64,000 nt of DNA from Holacanthus passer (GCA_025331565.1 JAFREQ010000017.1:2170001-2234000); one strand, 5' to 3'; positions 49,548 through 61,909 are shown, counted from the first letter of the stretch. Notes: generated by a model not told the origin, from the letters alone. Program-made: numbers and translations.

Positions 49548-52274
49548 AGCATCTATGTTTCCACTCTATGACGAGCAACAATTTGCATTGTGCTTTTGAA
49601 ATGAGTCAACATGCATGGCCACAGTGAAGAGGGCTGCAGGCTGCAGGCTTTGCTCTTTAGTTAGAACAGTAGCAAAAGATTTTTTTAAATGAGTCAGGAT
49701 TCTATATTTATCAGGGAAGAGCAGCACTGAGTTTGACACAGATTAACTCGAATCTGCTGGATATGCAAGGTCTGATAAAGGACACTGCAGTAGTTCAGGC
49801 TCCAGCATGAATCCAATCATTCAGTCTTGTGACTCTGCATTTACATCTCATTGATCTAAAACACCCCCACTGACTTAATGGTTAATGTCTTTATCAGTCA
49901 TGCCACTTGGACTTTCCGAGCACATGTAACACTGTTTGCATCACTGGAAATGTTTCACACGGAGACAAGACCAAAGACTTGTGTGTTAGAGTGTGCCAAT
50001 ATGTGGGTGTTTGAAATATTTTGTAGGAACTTACTCATGATATTTCATGTTGTGGCCCATTTAGTAAAACCCATATACTTTATATTGTTATTGCCAACAA
50101 TTTTGCAATGTTCCAGATTTTCAGAGAGATATTTGGGTGAGGCAGCCATCAGCTTCATTTCCACGTGGCAGAGAAATCATTTTGTAGACTCTTGAACCTG
50201 AAAAGTCACATAATCCATCAGAGTGAACATCAAGTCTGCAGCGACTTCAACATTCATTGTGTATCATTATTGTGAGGTAACAATAAAGGAGCTAAAGTCT
50301 AAATGTCCTCAACACAACTCAAGCAAGACATTTTTATAATATGCACAAATTAATGGGAAAATAGATGGAAAGTAGGAGAACATATACATTTTCTAAAAAT
50401 CTGAAATATATAGTTTAGTTATAGTAGCAAGGCATACATGATTTTTTTTATTAAGGAGCTAAAATGTGCGAAATGTTCCCTTGATGTGGATTAATGGAAA
50501 ACATACACAGTCAATACATGATGGTCAGATATCACTTATGAATTATCATGCCTGTCTTGTTTAATGGTACCTGAGTCTTGTGGAATTATCTTGCTCTTAT
50601 CTGTGTGTTACGTGGGGCTAATTGTGTGTTTTCTTTTTGAATGCTGATAACCTCAGGGCTATCAATGAGCACTGTCCTTCCCACCCTGAAGCCAGAGTGT
50701 CAATAAATTAGGTGTCTCTCCGGGAGCCTGGTTCAAAAGGACGTGGAGGTCATATTTTATGCATGCCACCTCGAAGTTTGACCAGGAACTTGCAATGATC
50801 TTTTGGGGGAAATAAATCCCTTTTTAAAAACAGGAAACTTATAGAGTAAACAATAAACATGATTAAATCTTACTAAGAGCAGTGGCTGTGGGACAAGAGT
50901 GAGTTGAGCAGATGAGGGCATCACCTTACTTAGAGAAACAAATAATGTTTTTCTGTGGTTAAAGGAGACAGAATTCTGCTGAGGAAGAGAGGGAAAGTAT
51001 TGTGTGGTCTGAGAGGCTCGGTGGAAATTCCTCATGGGGAACGTGCTGACCTCAAGGCTGACCTGTAAGCGTCAGCTTTTATGTGTGGCTGTGCTGTGGA
51101 GTGTGCTATGGGCATTTGTTTATGAGTCTGTGCTGTAGTATTAGCGGGGCCCGGGTATCACTAATCCTGCCGTGTGCTTAGTGGAGCTGCTGTGTAAAAA
51201 CTTGATTCCTTCAAGACGAAAGTCCAGTGAGTTTTATGATCATCTCTTTAGTTAATGTAAACTTCACTTTAACACTTGAGCACTTACAGCTATGTGGAGT
51301 AAACACACTGATAAGGATTCAACCTTGCACAAGAGCTGCAGTAACAGCCAGCAGGTAATAAAAAGGTAACTGTATCAAGTAAACCAGCTAATGTAAAACA
51401 CTAAACCAAGTTACTACATTATTTTCTTCTACAAAAGAGGTTTATTAACTAATTTATCTTAATACAATATTGAAAAATATTGGACAACTCAACTTATTAG
51501 AATCTTATTCCTGTATGTTTTCACATTGTTACCCAATATAATTTTACAAACACTTAAACGCAATAATGTGACGATAAGCAGCGGTTTATTGCATAACCAG
51601 TTTCTCAAAGTACATTTATTTCATCTTGTCAGCTTTTATATTATCATTTGCTACGAGGGTGCTTTGACAGCACATGTGGCTTCTGTGGGGGTTTGACCCA
51701 GTGACCTTTACTTTCTGTCATGAGACTGTCAGTCGCACCAGTGGGCTGTCCTCTCTGCTTAGAAGCTGCAGCTACACGAGAGGATTAATGTGTTCACATT
51801 GGCTGGTCAGACATTGTTTAAATCCCCAGGCGTTTCCAGAGGAAGGATTCCCAGCTAAGGAAAGCCCAACCTGTCCCATCAAGCAGAACACACCTAATCA
51901 TAACGTTTTTTTTCTCCAACAGACTGTAACACCATGTTCAGTCAGCCGAAACACTCAGACTGAAGCAAAGGCAGAAGATTTGATGTACTGTTATATCTCA
52001 TGTACAGTGTATGTACTGGAGGTCGAGATGACCTGCAGCGTACAGCAGAAACAGATAGCCGTGTTTCCAGTATGAAACAGTGTGTGTCAATGTGTAGAAG
52101 CGCTCCCTGTAAGAGGGTGCGGGTGTATGGGAAATCCCAGCTGGATTCACCAAATGGATTTAGTCAGAATTGTTAACCCTTCTTCCTAAGAAAGTCCCAT
52201 TTCATGCTGTGACTTGTGGCTCGGTTGAATACGCATTTGAAGTATTTCAACATTTTTAATGACACCTTCATGCC

Positions 52275-52292
52275 CACACACACACACACACA
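52275..52292. repeat. (CA)9 microsatellite
   Basis: Nine uninterrupted CA units in the nek3-lpar6 interval. Confidence 0.95.
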
Positions 52293-53352
52293 AAGTGAAA
52301 TTTCCCCTATATTTGTTACTGATTAAAATCAAAACACTCCAGGTATGACTGTTCTCAGTCTGAGCCACAGAGCGCTCTTTTTCTATGAATCAGCTTCTGT
52401 CATATCTAAATTTATTGGCTGATTGACTTATGTCGCACTCGTTCCAACCACCGTTTTCAGGTACAAACAGGCTCTTGCCTGAAGGTAAAGACTCATCTGG
52501 TTGACGAGAAGAACAACGATGAGCATTGTGCACATGCTCCTTATCAAATTTGGCTGAAATATCCCAATTTCATTTCCTGACTCCGTTGCTAAAATACATC
52601 TGAGACGAGCGCTGCCTTCCTGCTGCGAACAGGCCGGACGCTGGCGTGCTGCGTATGCACAGTACATGTTTCTGTAAACATCACAGTGCCCTGATGAAGG
52701 GAGTGTTTTATCAACATGCTTTCTGTTTCATTCCTGAGATGTTATGCAACCAGGAGCTGATCTGGTCAAATAACTCCTCCAGGGATTGATAAGGCCTGTT
52801 TATGGTCCGAGGCGACGGGGAGTTAAGGAGGATTACATGTGACTGGTTGGTGCAGCTTTTTAGCACAACCTCCCTCCTCGCAGACACAGAGTCCATTCCA
52901 CCGCTGGTTATTAGTTCAGTGCTGCATCTGATTTTAGAATGACTGAGTCTGTTGTTGCTAGCACAAGCAAGATCCTTCTTTTTTTGACTAACCACATCCT
53001 GACAAATGATTACCTAACGCAATGTTCTGTCTCCCGCATTGTGTGTTTTTATTGCCTTCTCCTTCCCAGTCTGGAAATTTGTCTTGCAAGCAAGTAATGT
53101 GCCCCCCCAGAGGGTGACAAACTTTTTATAGAGAGATAATAATACCTGTTTACCCCAAACCAAGATGGGATTGTAAATACCAGAGATGAGGAATGTGATT
53201 CTGGTGTAACTGTGGGAAAATAGTGTGGATATTTAAATTGGTGCTGGCCATATCAGGATAATAACGGCCATTTCCTCCTAAATTTATCGTGTGAGGCGTG
53301 CAGGGTTGATTATCGTCTGCAGGGACCCCCTTTCCCCCAGATCCATTTAGTG

Positions 53353-53634
53353 GAACAGGCACTTCCTTTGTCATGTGATCCAGAGCTGTGCAGTGAAACA
53401 GAGGACGGAGACCTCAGCCCGGTCTCGCCCCCTGCCCAGCCCAAGCTCTTCTTCCCTGAAGGCGCACACACACTGAGGTCCCTGTTAATGCCCCAGCAGA
53501 AATTACTCCTGACACGAGTTCTCAACACACCAGAGGATCTGCAGCCAGTTGGGACTGACAGAACTTCAAAGCAGCCTTTAAGAGGTTCATTGGAGAGAAC
53601 ATGCTGGATGTACCACAGGGGAATAGGAACCTAA
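53353..53634 (+). other. Unassigned GC3-rich open frame, possible orphan or relic exon
   Basis: This frame stays open to TAA at 53632-53634. Over its first 45 codons or so, third positions are mostly G or C although the surrounding DNA is AT-rich. It contains segments such as PVSPPAQPKLFFPEGAH and LRSLLMPQQKLLLTRVL. No ATG opens it: the upstream end is either a GTG or a splice acceptor such as the one at gtgatccag (53383-53384). I do not recognise the protein and found no convincing donor or neighbouring exon. It may be a coding exon, a decayed one, or chance. Confidence 0.2.
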
Positions 53635-55721
53635 AGCTACGAGTGAAAGGCCGGATCCAGACTTGTTTTTGTCTCCACTAAGACGTGGAGGATGGCACTG
53701 ACTGTGCTGACCCTGATGTAGACAGCTCCTCAGCCAAAACACTGGTTCTGCTTGGTGTGACCTTGGAGGATTCCAGCAGTCACTTAAAAATGATTTATAT
53801 GATGATGATCTCAAAGGGCTGATTTATGTGAGCTTTTAATTAAGTAGATAAAATTATTGGATGTCAAACCTTCTTTGAATGTTGTTGAAAGCAGAAATGT
53901 GCACTAGTGTGAATTTTATATATTCTCTTCGTATCACTCTCCTCAGTCCATGTTGTACTATACAAGCACATTTTGATGCACGCTCCCATCTGAACCTACC
54001 AGAGCAATGTAGAACTGAATGTATATGATGACAAGCTGCGTGGCGTCTGTGTTTTCTCACCCTGCGGCCTGCTGGGAAGAAGAGGTCAGGCTGATTAGAT
54101 AACTGTTGTGTATGAAGAGGAGCCTGCTGGGCTCACGTGAGGGGTCTGATCCCTGATACAGAGAACTTATACGACCATGAGACTTTGGTGCATGAACAAC
54201 TTGATGTTTTCAACATTAAGCAACATGCCCACTGTAAAATGAAGAAACATCCGTCGCTGTATATGAGGAAAGTGTTGGTTCATTTTCTGAAGAGATGTGG
54301 AAATATTCATAAAGAACCCTTATTTATTTCCTCTTGGTGCAAAATTTTATTTAGAAATGTGTAGAATTAATGTATTTAAATATCTTTGCTGCATTTGTTT
54401 GTTTGTCCCCTCTCTGTCTCTGCCCTGACATTTGGTCCAGATGACAGAAGCCACAAACAGCTGGTGGACGCTTGTGTGTGCTGAATACACACCAACAAAC
54501 CGATGTCGTCTTGAAATGTGTCGTCAAGATGTCTGTGCACTTGTAAACAGCTTCTACCTCACGACGCTCAGTGACATTTGGCTCAGTGGAAGATGCTGCT
54601 TCCTCCACAGGTGACATGAACTGTCACTGTCAGATTGTTTGTTTTCACAACGGCGCAGGTCTTCAACCGTGTCCTTGAGTCTGTCACATGGCCTCAGAAC
54701 CAGAGTTATAGGTGGGGTATGAATAAAGTGCTGCTGACTGACCTTCAGGCTATGTCAATAAAGCTGGAGCGCCATGTGCTTTCTGTTATTCCCTCTCACG
54801 CTGTGTTGACTCCTCGCTGATGGCGTATCACTTGTAAATTTGTCCACAGCAGGATAAATATTTCACACATCTGTTTTTCTAGTAAACTGCAAACAGGACT
54901 TACTTATTAATAGATTTTTTCATTTAAGATTTGACTTTTAATACACAGAAGCTTGTGAGCAATTATTTTTTTAATTACACCACATGGCTGTTGGAATAGA
55001 AATGCTTTGTTGAGCAAAGGCTTCCTGATATATTGTGTAGCTGTACTGACTGTACTGTTCCTGAGGACCAACCTTGTCAGTGAGGATATTAAAAACACCA
55101 TGTCCTTGGGGAGGAGGAAAACAAGATGTTACGGGATGATAAAATGGAATTCCTCTCTAGGTTAAGTTAAACATGAAAGAGACTACCCTCCTACTTTATT
55201 TCCTCTCTAGTACAGACTGATCCTGTGTATGTTTAAGCAGATATCATTATGGCACAAAGGAGAATTATGTTGTTCTTGACTTGGTGGCTCTTGCACCACG
55301 TTTACTTCATGTCTATCTGATGTTTTCCTGAAAACGTGAAAAGTCTGTGTTTGTCAGTTGCCATTAATAAAGACTTCCTCTCTTCCATCAGTGGTTGCGA
55401 CACAGGAAGCTGGCACTCCCCAGTGAGAGTCAGACTGACTCCATCAGACTTTCTACTTCCACTTCTTCACCTCCTCATTTGCATGCAGGATAAGCATTAG
55501 GGAAGAGATTTAGCAGTCACGCCCGTCTGTCAAGTGATCTCATAACATAACATTTAGGTTTAACATAGCAAATAAACAGGGATTGTACCAACATGTCACT
55601 TTGAGTTTTGGTCCATTATGTCCAAGTTTAGCATTGACAGTTATTTATATTCTACAAAATACTACTTAAGCGTTCAACAAAAGTTTCAGGTGCAGTCGAT
55701 TGTTTTGAACAGTACATGACT

Positions 55722-55727
55722 TTTATT
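55722..55727 (-). terminator. lpar6: Probable lpar6 polyadenylation signal
   Basis: TTTATT on the + strand reads AATAAA on the - strand, about 620 bp past the lpar6 stop codon. It is the first canonical hexamer I see downstream. It would give a 3' UTR of about 640 nt ending near 55700. Confidence 0.45.
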
Positions 55728-56346
55728 CATTACTGTGGCATGAGTGCAGTATGTGGAATTCTGTGTCAGTGCATTTAATGGTCTATAAAGACATAGTCTA
55801 CAATGAAATGCTGCCAGGACAAAAAAAGGCACTTCTGTGACCTATTTGTAATTCACACAAAAACAAAACAAAACACAAAGGCCTGTACAATCTATAGCTT
55901 GATATAACTTTATGTTAATTTAATAGATACTACTCTAAAGTTAGCACCACAACTTACCACAGAAATGTACAGATATACAGGCACATGTAGCATTCAATAT
56001 CGCAACTGTCCTGCTGTTCAGTGATCACATTCCCTTCCAGGTCACTGGCAGAGTAATTGTGCTTAACACAATTACAGTATACTCCACAGGAAAAGGAAGT
56101 TAGTAAGTAGTAATAACAAATCCACAGATGTGAACAAAGGGTCATGTGGCATTAATAGTGCAGAGCAGAAGCTGACAGTGACAGGTCCAAACATTTGCCC
56201 TGAGATGAATACTGAGATCACATAATACTTCTTTGGCAGGTGCTTCGTGAAGCACTCCAACAAATCCATTCCCATTGTCTCAAGGAGGTTTGTTTTTCTA
56301 TGGAAGGATGGATTTTAAGACCTCTCATGCTGAGCGAAAACCAACG

Positions 56347-57447
56347 TCACACTGAAGACTCATTGTGAAAGACTTTAGCTTTGAGATTCCTCAGGCTGCA
56401 CTGCAGGTTGGAGCTGGTTTCTGACTGCAGGGCCTCGGAGAACTTCACGTCATACGAGCGGCCGACCTGAGACTTCCTCTTGATGGAGTTCTGGATGGTC
56501 TCTGAGGTGAAGTAGTAAACAATGGGATCGAAGCAGCAGTTGGACACAGCGATGCAGAGGGCTATTGGGTAGATCGTTCGGACCACCGATTCCACGAAGC
56601 AGCCTTTTAAAGTTTTAGTGCGGACCAGAGCATAGAAGACCAAGTTTACATTATAGGGGATGAAGCAAAAACAAAAAATGAACAGGTGCACAATTATCAT
56701 GCGTAGGATCTTTGTTTTGTTCAGCTTCCCCCCGCGACTGATGGTTTGGGGGCGTCGCAGGGTCTGCAGCACCATGATGGAGCAACATACGTTGAGTAGA
56801 AGGGGGATGATGAAGCCCACTGTCTCTATGAAGATCACCACCTTAGACAGGTGAGATTTCCACTGCTTGGATGAGAAGTTCTCGAAGCAGAACGTGGCGT
56901 TGGTGTTGTTGTTCTCCCGCGAGGTGGTCTCCAACATGAACCCCGTGGGGAGACTCCCTGACAGCACCAGCACCCACACAGCAATACACACTATCTTCGC
57001 ATTGCGCTTGGTCCGAAGTGCCCTTGAGCGAAAAGGGTGCACGATGGCTAAAAAGCGATCCACGCTGATGCAGGTGAGGAACAGAATGCTGCCGTACATA
57101 TTGGTGTAGAACAGCGAGACGGAGACCTTGCAGAGCATGCTCCCAAAAGGCCAGTTCTGGTTGATGAAGTAAAAGACCCTCAGAGGCAGCGTGAAGACAA
57201 ACAGCAGGTCGGACACCACCAAGTTCATCATGTAGGTCGTGGTCTCGTTCCTCAGCTTCAGAGAGCAGGTGAATATATAAATGGCCACGACATTGGTGAT
57301 CAGCCCCACCACGAACACGATGCTGAAGATCGTACTGTACAATGGGTACTTGAAGCCATCGTTCTTGGTGCAGGTGGAGCTGTTTGCCAAGTTTGTTTCA
57401 GCCCATCCCAGGTTGAAACTGTCAGTGGGGACGGTGATGTTGGACAT
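56347..57447 (-). CDS. lpar6: Lysophosphatidic acid receptor 6 (P2Y5-type GPCR)
   Basis: A single uninterrupted 366-codon frame encodes a complete class A G-protein-coupled receptor of the LPA4/LPA6 (P2Y-like) branch. The start is the ATG at 57447-57445. The frame extends four codons further upstream only through non-ATG triplets, and a good acceptor (ccactctttgtctctcag) ends one base before this ATG. Seven hydrophobic segments lie near residues 38-61, 71-92, 104-128, 150-172, 201-226, 248-272 and 289-312. DRF at 130-132 replaces DRY, DPIVYY at 307-312 replaces NPxxY, and C106 and C187 form the usual disulphide. N-glycosylation sequons are at N3, N22, N180 and N183. Segments such as FYTNMYGSILFLTCISVDRF and LCIAVSNCCFDPIVYYFTSE are near-identical to mammalian LPAR6 and differ from LPAR4. 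LPAR6 couples LPA to G12/13-Rho signalling. The N terminus is about 20 residues longer than in mammals. In mammals the gene nests inside an RB1 intron; no rb1 exon is visible here. Confidence 0.96.
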   Translation of the reverse strand: MSNITVPTDSFNLGWAETNLANSSTCTKNDGFKYPLYSTIFSIVFVVGLITNVVAIYIFTCSLKLRNETTTYMMNLVVSDLLFVFTLPLRVFYFINQNWPFGSMLCKVSVSLFYTNMYGSILFLTCISVDRFLAIVHPFRSRALRTKRNAKIVCIAVWVLVLSGSLPTGFMLETTSRENNNTNATFCFENFSSKQWKSHLSKVVIFIETVGFIIPLLLNVCCSIMVLQTLRRPQTISRGGKLNKTKILRMIIVHLFIFCFCFIPYNVNLVFYALVRTKTLKGCFVESVVRTIYPIALCIAVSNCCFDPIVYYFTSETIQNSIKRKSQVGRSYDVKFSEALQSETSSNLQCSLRNLKAKVFHNESSV

Positions 57448-57450
57448 TCT
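57448..57450 (-). other. lpar6: Splice acceptor immediately before the lpar6 start codon
   Basis: On the - strand a pyrimidine-rich stretch ends in ctctcag followed by a single A and then the ATG. It implies at least one non-coding 5' exon upstream (higher coordinates). Possible donors are GTAAGT at 57802-57797 and GTAACC near 57699; neither can be confirmed by eye. Confidence 0.55.
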
Positions 57451-58729
57451 GAGAGACAAAGAGTGGAGGGATGAGGGGTGTCCGTTATGTAATAGCTATA
57501 TAATGAAAGGGCTGCCTTGAACAATGAATCCACCATGAATGGAGAGTAAAGCACAGAACAGCCCTGAACCAGGAGACATTGAAAGACGTTGATAGTTCAG
57601 GCCATTGGCATAATGTTCTCTGTCCGCGTTAGAGACGACTGCTGCACATGGTCAACATGGTTCCCTCCCCGGTGTTGATGCAGTTATTTAGGGGGTTACC
57701 TCATGTTGAAAAGAGCTCTCTCCCAGAGGACAGAGATTCAGGCTGGAGCGTCCTCCCCTCCCCCTGCCCTGTCTCTCAACCAGGCTGCACCCCACAACTT
57801 ACTGCCTGAGCTTTATTTACTCAGATAAATCAGTCACACAAATGTGTCTCCCTTCCCACTCAAGAAGTCCTCACCCACTACGAGCTGCTGCGTCCACAGA
57901 AGAAACGATGGCATATCCACATTCAGGTCTGTTAGAAAGATGTCCTCATGGCAAAAATCCCTCCTCTTTGTCAAAACTCAGTCCTGTGTTTTTGTCCTTT
58001 TTCAGCTCCAAAGCAGCAAACTTGTCATTAGCTCTTCTCCTGTCACAAGGTCCTGACCACAAAGCACCGGGCGTCTTCAGAGGAGTGGACCTGAAAGTTG
58101 AGTTGAGCTCCTGGTCCCCGTCTGTGTGTCACAATGTGAGTGTGTTTCACTGCTTGTCCTCAGGGTCGGTTTCCTGTCCCCCCCCTCACTTCTCTTTCTC
58201 TTTCTCTTACTAACTGAATGAGTCGCTCAGTATCTACTTCTCTCTCTCTTGCCTCAGTTTGTCTGCCTCTCTGACTCTCTCACGAGCTTTGACTCAGCAC
58301 GTCTCACGCTCAGACGGCTCTGCTTCTCCTTTGTGCCGGTATCACAGACAGTTTTTGTACTTTGAGTGGAGGGGAGAGCAGCTGTAGTAACTCCACCCAC
58401 CGCCTCCCATCCAACTCCTCCTACTCCTTTGTCTGCTGTTACAGTTAAAGGAGGAATCAACTCAAACAAGTCTGCAATGTGAGGGAATTCATAAATATGT
58501 TAAGTTCCCATAACTACAATATGGTCATGTATGAACACATGTTGATGCATGGACACATATATGTTTTGAGCTTTTTTTACTAGGTGAGCAAAAGTTTAAG
58601 ATGCAATATAAACTGTTGAGGCCAAGCATCTCTGGTTAAATCATTTGTTTACTACAAACATATATGTAGATATTAAAGCATAATACTCTTATAAAAATAA
58701 GTGCCTCAGGCTGCTTTATGAGTTGAAAC

Positions 58730-58780
58730 ATAAGATAAGAGATAAGATAAACCTTTATTCGTCCCACAGTGGGGACATTT
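58730..58780 (-). mobile_element. Retroposon 3' tail, (TTATC)n type, - orientation
   Basis: Read on the - strand this is ccccactgtgggacgaataa followed by AGGTTTATC and TTATC-type units. It closely matches the copy at 59253-59309 in opposite orientation. Such ends belong to teleost L2-like LINEs or derived SINEs. No body of the element is recognisable. Confidence 0.6.
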
Positions 58781-58924
58781 ACAGTTATTTACATAACTTT
58801 AAAATAATCCAAGTAAAAGGGAACCTCTTTATTACTTTTGGTTGAACTATGATCTGATGAGTGAATTTCAAAGGCCTCAAAAAGTAATTTATAATTTGGT
58901 ATCTCTCAAACCCTGCACAACGGA

Positions 58925-59115
58925 AGGTAACTAAGTACATTTACTCAAGTACTGCACTTATGCTACTTTATATTTCCACTCTACTTTTTTTTCATTCATG
59001 AATGATTAATAATAATATAATAATGTGACACATGACAGGAACCATTCTTCTGCATAACAAGGCATTTCACTTTTGACACTTTTGACATTTTGAATGCAGA
59101 AGTATTTTTACATGA
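58925..59115. mobile_element. Copy 1 of a widespread teleost interspersed repeat
   Basis: The copy carries gtacatttactcaagtact, then tatgctactttatatttcca and, at its other end, attttgaatgcagaagtatt. These blocks, in this order, occur in a very common non-coding repeat of teleost genomes, and the second half recurs at 63485 in this window. It is probably a non-autonomous DNA element; the superfamily cannot be assigned by eye. The interior is diverged. Confidence 0.55.
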
Positions 59116-59252
59116 CATAACATGATGAAAAAAATCTGACAAATGTAGGCAACACTGTTCTTTCAATGGATGACAGTTTGATTCATTTTTTTCTTCATCA
59201 GTCAAGATGTAATAAAGACACGAGGTCAAAAGTGCCTGAAAACGTCACTGTG

Positions 59253-59309
59253 GATTTCCCCACAGTGGGACGAATAAAGGAATATCTTATCTTATCTTAT
59301 CTTATCTTA
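59253..59309 (+). mobile_element. Retroposon 3' tail, (TTATC)n type, + orientation
   Basis: The end ccccacagtgggacgaataa is followed by AGGAATA and five TTATC-type pentamers. It is the inverted counterpart of the copy at 58730-58780, so the roughly 580-bp segment 58730-59309 is flanked by facing-away tails. Confidence 0.65.
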
Positions 59310-61909
59310 AAACCCTGGAGTTAGTACCTGGAGTACCTGAGGTGACCGCCTCCAAACGTCCGATGGGAGGTACGAGAAAACCAAACTGTCTCATTTTTGT
59401 TGCTGACAGCCGGAGTGGGCAACAGCCTCGCTAAAGAAGAACAGTGTTTTATTCTGCAAAGAGACATTGGAAGTGAGACAGAACAGAAGGCTTTCTCTAT
59501 TCAGTCCTTGTCAGTCCGTGCCCACAGCTTTCACTTCTCAGCTCTCTGTGAAATAGCATTCAGCTTCTCCTGTAGAAACTCCCCTCTTGGCAGTCGGCAA
59601 AAAACATTGGGGCCTTTGTTGTGAATGAAGTAACTTAGAAGGGAGGAATGTGAAGTTTATAGATAATTAGTCTCAGACAAGTTGAAAGTGCTCTGAGCTT
59701 CCTGATGGACAGTTTGATCAGTGGATACTGTAAATTTTGTGTTGTTGTTGGTGGCTGTCACTGTGTCACATAGAAAGTATACTACCTGGTCAGGTTTCCC
59801 GTCAGTCAACAGCTGCTTGTCTGGCAGATAGAACAAGCTTAGTTCTGCTGAATCCACACTTTGTAGTTCACATCTCAATAAAAGCACACAAAGATAAGAG
59901 AACATGTTCCGCTGCCTTTTATTGGTTATAATAATATTTCCCCAGTTGGAGCTGACTCCAGTCATACAAACATATGGCTTCTAGCTTTGGAACATGACAC
60001 TAATCCAGAGACGGTTCAATCGACTTCACAGACTTACCAACAATAGTCAAACAAATGAAGGAAAATCTTGCAGAGAATCAAAGAGACAGTGGGTGTTTTA
60101 CGGTCAGTGTGCCTCTCTTTGTCAGTCCACCGCAAAATAAACATCATCAAGGCTGGAGTGAAACATTCGAGAAAATAAAAAGACCTGCACTATTGTCCTT
60201 CACTGGCAAAATAGTTCCATCCAGCACATAAAAACAAGCTCTTCACATGCAAGTATGTGGTCGCTAAACAAAAACATGTGCCTGAAATCCCTGGACTGTT
60301 AAATTTCTCACAATGCCAGGAAACTGTCTGGCACCCCCAAGGCCAAGACTGAAGGCTTTCAAACACAAGAGAAAAATGCATGAGAAAGATAGCAGGTGAC
60401 ATAATAATGTTGTGTAATGATCATCAGTGGCAGACGAGTGAACTCAGACAAGGGTTACACATTTGATCGTGACTTCATACTTGACTAATACAATTTTTCA
60501 AAAGTTGCAACATGAACTTTATAATCAAGGTTTCATCGTAGAATTAAACTTTCTCACTGTGTATGTCAGAGACAGTCTATACTATAGCTGCTTACATTGA
60601 ACCCAATCAGCCTGGAGCACATTTTGCTCATCAGACCAGTACAACTGGTTAAATGTGTTGTAAACTAGCACATAGCAATGAGTTAAAAGACTGTGTAAAA
60701 GCTGCTGAGTGGACTTCTCTGTGGGCTTGTTACTGGTGAACCTCTTTGATATTTCACATTGTCTTTCACTGATTAAAATGATGTTGTTCTGTGCAGATAC
60801 TGTTAAAGAGTGAGCTTCAGGTGGACTTTGCTACCGTCAGACAAAGGCAAGCTGACTTAAGACTTTTAAAACAATGATTTAATCAAAGACGTATCTAAAA
60901 TAACACATGCGCTCATTGTGTTTGATGAACATGAAAAATGAGCAGCCCAAATGAAAAGTGCTGAACAAATGTCTAACTTGGCAAAAAGTAGGTCCTGGCC
61001 GACCGACAGCTTCACCGCGTCTGAAAGGGCTTTCGGTTCATTCTCTCATGTTCACCCTGGAAACAGAAACTGCACAAATGTTGCGCTGGTGTCCACAAAC
61101 AAACTAACTAACACGTGAAACTAGTACAACCCAACAGAAGCTTAACTCATACACAAACCACTGAGGTCAACAAAGTATGTCAGGGCCACCGCAAAATGTG
61201 AGTGTACACCAGAGTCCAAAGAGAATAAAAGAGAAGATATGAGACATATGAAAATGAGACAATGTGACAGATTAGGTGGCTTCTTTACAGCTGAAACACA
61301 CCTGACTGAAGCTGCTAGGAGAAAAAAAATAAATGAGAAGGCACAAAAGGGAAGCAGTTGTTCCATCATTGCGACCGATGATCTTTCTCTGGATTTGATG
61401 CATGAGCAATACAAAGAGCGAGAATCTAACTTTATCATCTTTATCTTCATCTTCACTTGGAAAAAATGTTTAAAAGCTCCTAGGGTTTAATTTATTACAA
61501 AATGGAAACTAAACCAGAGTCCTGACATTTGAGAAATGGAAGAAAAGAGTGTGCTGTGGGTATTTCAATCGCGGTGTGCTCCCCCACATCGTCTTATCAC
61601 CTTAATGCCTTTGACTGCTTTGTAAAACAAACACTCCCCACCCACAAATAGTCCACCCTCCCCCACTTCAACAACTGTCTGCATGTACAGCAGTATAAAA
61701 AGCTTCTTTAGTGCACATGTAACCAACTTAGAGTTGACTCATCACCACAACTTTTCACAATGCTCTTTCATATAAATAAGAGGCTGCTTGAGCACACTTC
61801 ATAAGAAGACATTTATAGGAGCTACTAAAACATTCTCTGAGAAGTGAAGTTGACATGTGGTTATCTTGTCTTACATCTTACATAGACTAACATCACAGAG
61901 CTCCCTCAC

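Larger units (their letters stand above)
45350..55721. other. nek3-lpar6 intergenic region
   Basis: The nek3 3' UTR starts at 45350. No clear AATAAA occurs close by; a CATAAA at 45615 followed by a GT-rich stretch, or AATAAA at 46259, are candidates. Beyond that I can support only a CTCF-like motif (46017-46029), an ATCT microsatellite (49519-49547), a CA microsatellite (52275-52292) and one unexplained GC3-rich frame (53353-53634). The rest is AT-rich DNA with no recognisable exon or RNA gene. Confidence 0.65.
57460..61909. other. Region upstream of lpar6
   Basis: It presumably includes the non-coding 5' exon(s) and promoter of lpar6 within about the first kilobase. A pyrimidine-rich tract occupies 58180-58260. 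Then come two oppositely oriented TTATC-type retroposon tails (58730-58780, 59253-59309) and one copy of a teleost repeat (58925-59115) between them. From 59310 to 61909 I see no supported gene. A 22-codon hydrophobic leader-like frame at 61302-61369 (- strand) is discussed in the findings. Confidence 0.6.

Noticed and set aside
57842..58213. 123-codon + strand frame upstream of lpar6, considered as an rb1 exon
   Set aside because: The translation is serine/proline/histidine-rich with no resemblance to the retinoblastoma pocket. It overlaps another frame and lies in the probable lpar6 promoter region.
59657..59965. 102-codon - strand frame (contains MFSYLCVLLLRCELQ and YLPDKQLLTDGKPD)
   Set aside because: The composition looks somewhat protein-like, but there is no family match by eye, no splice-site support and no link to the 61910-61997 exon. 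Left out as unsupported.
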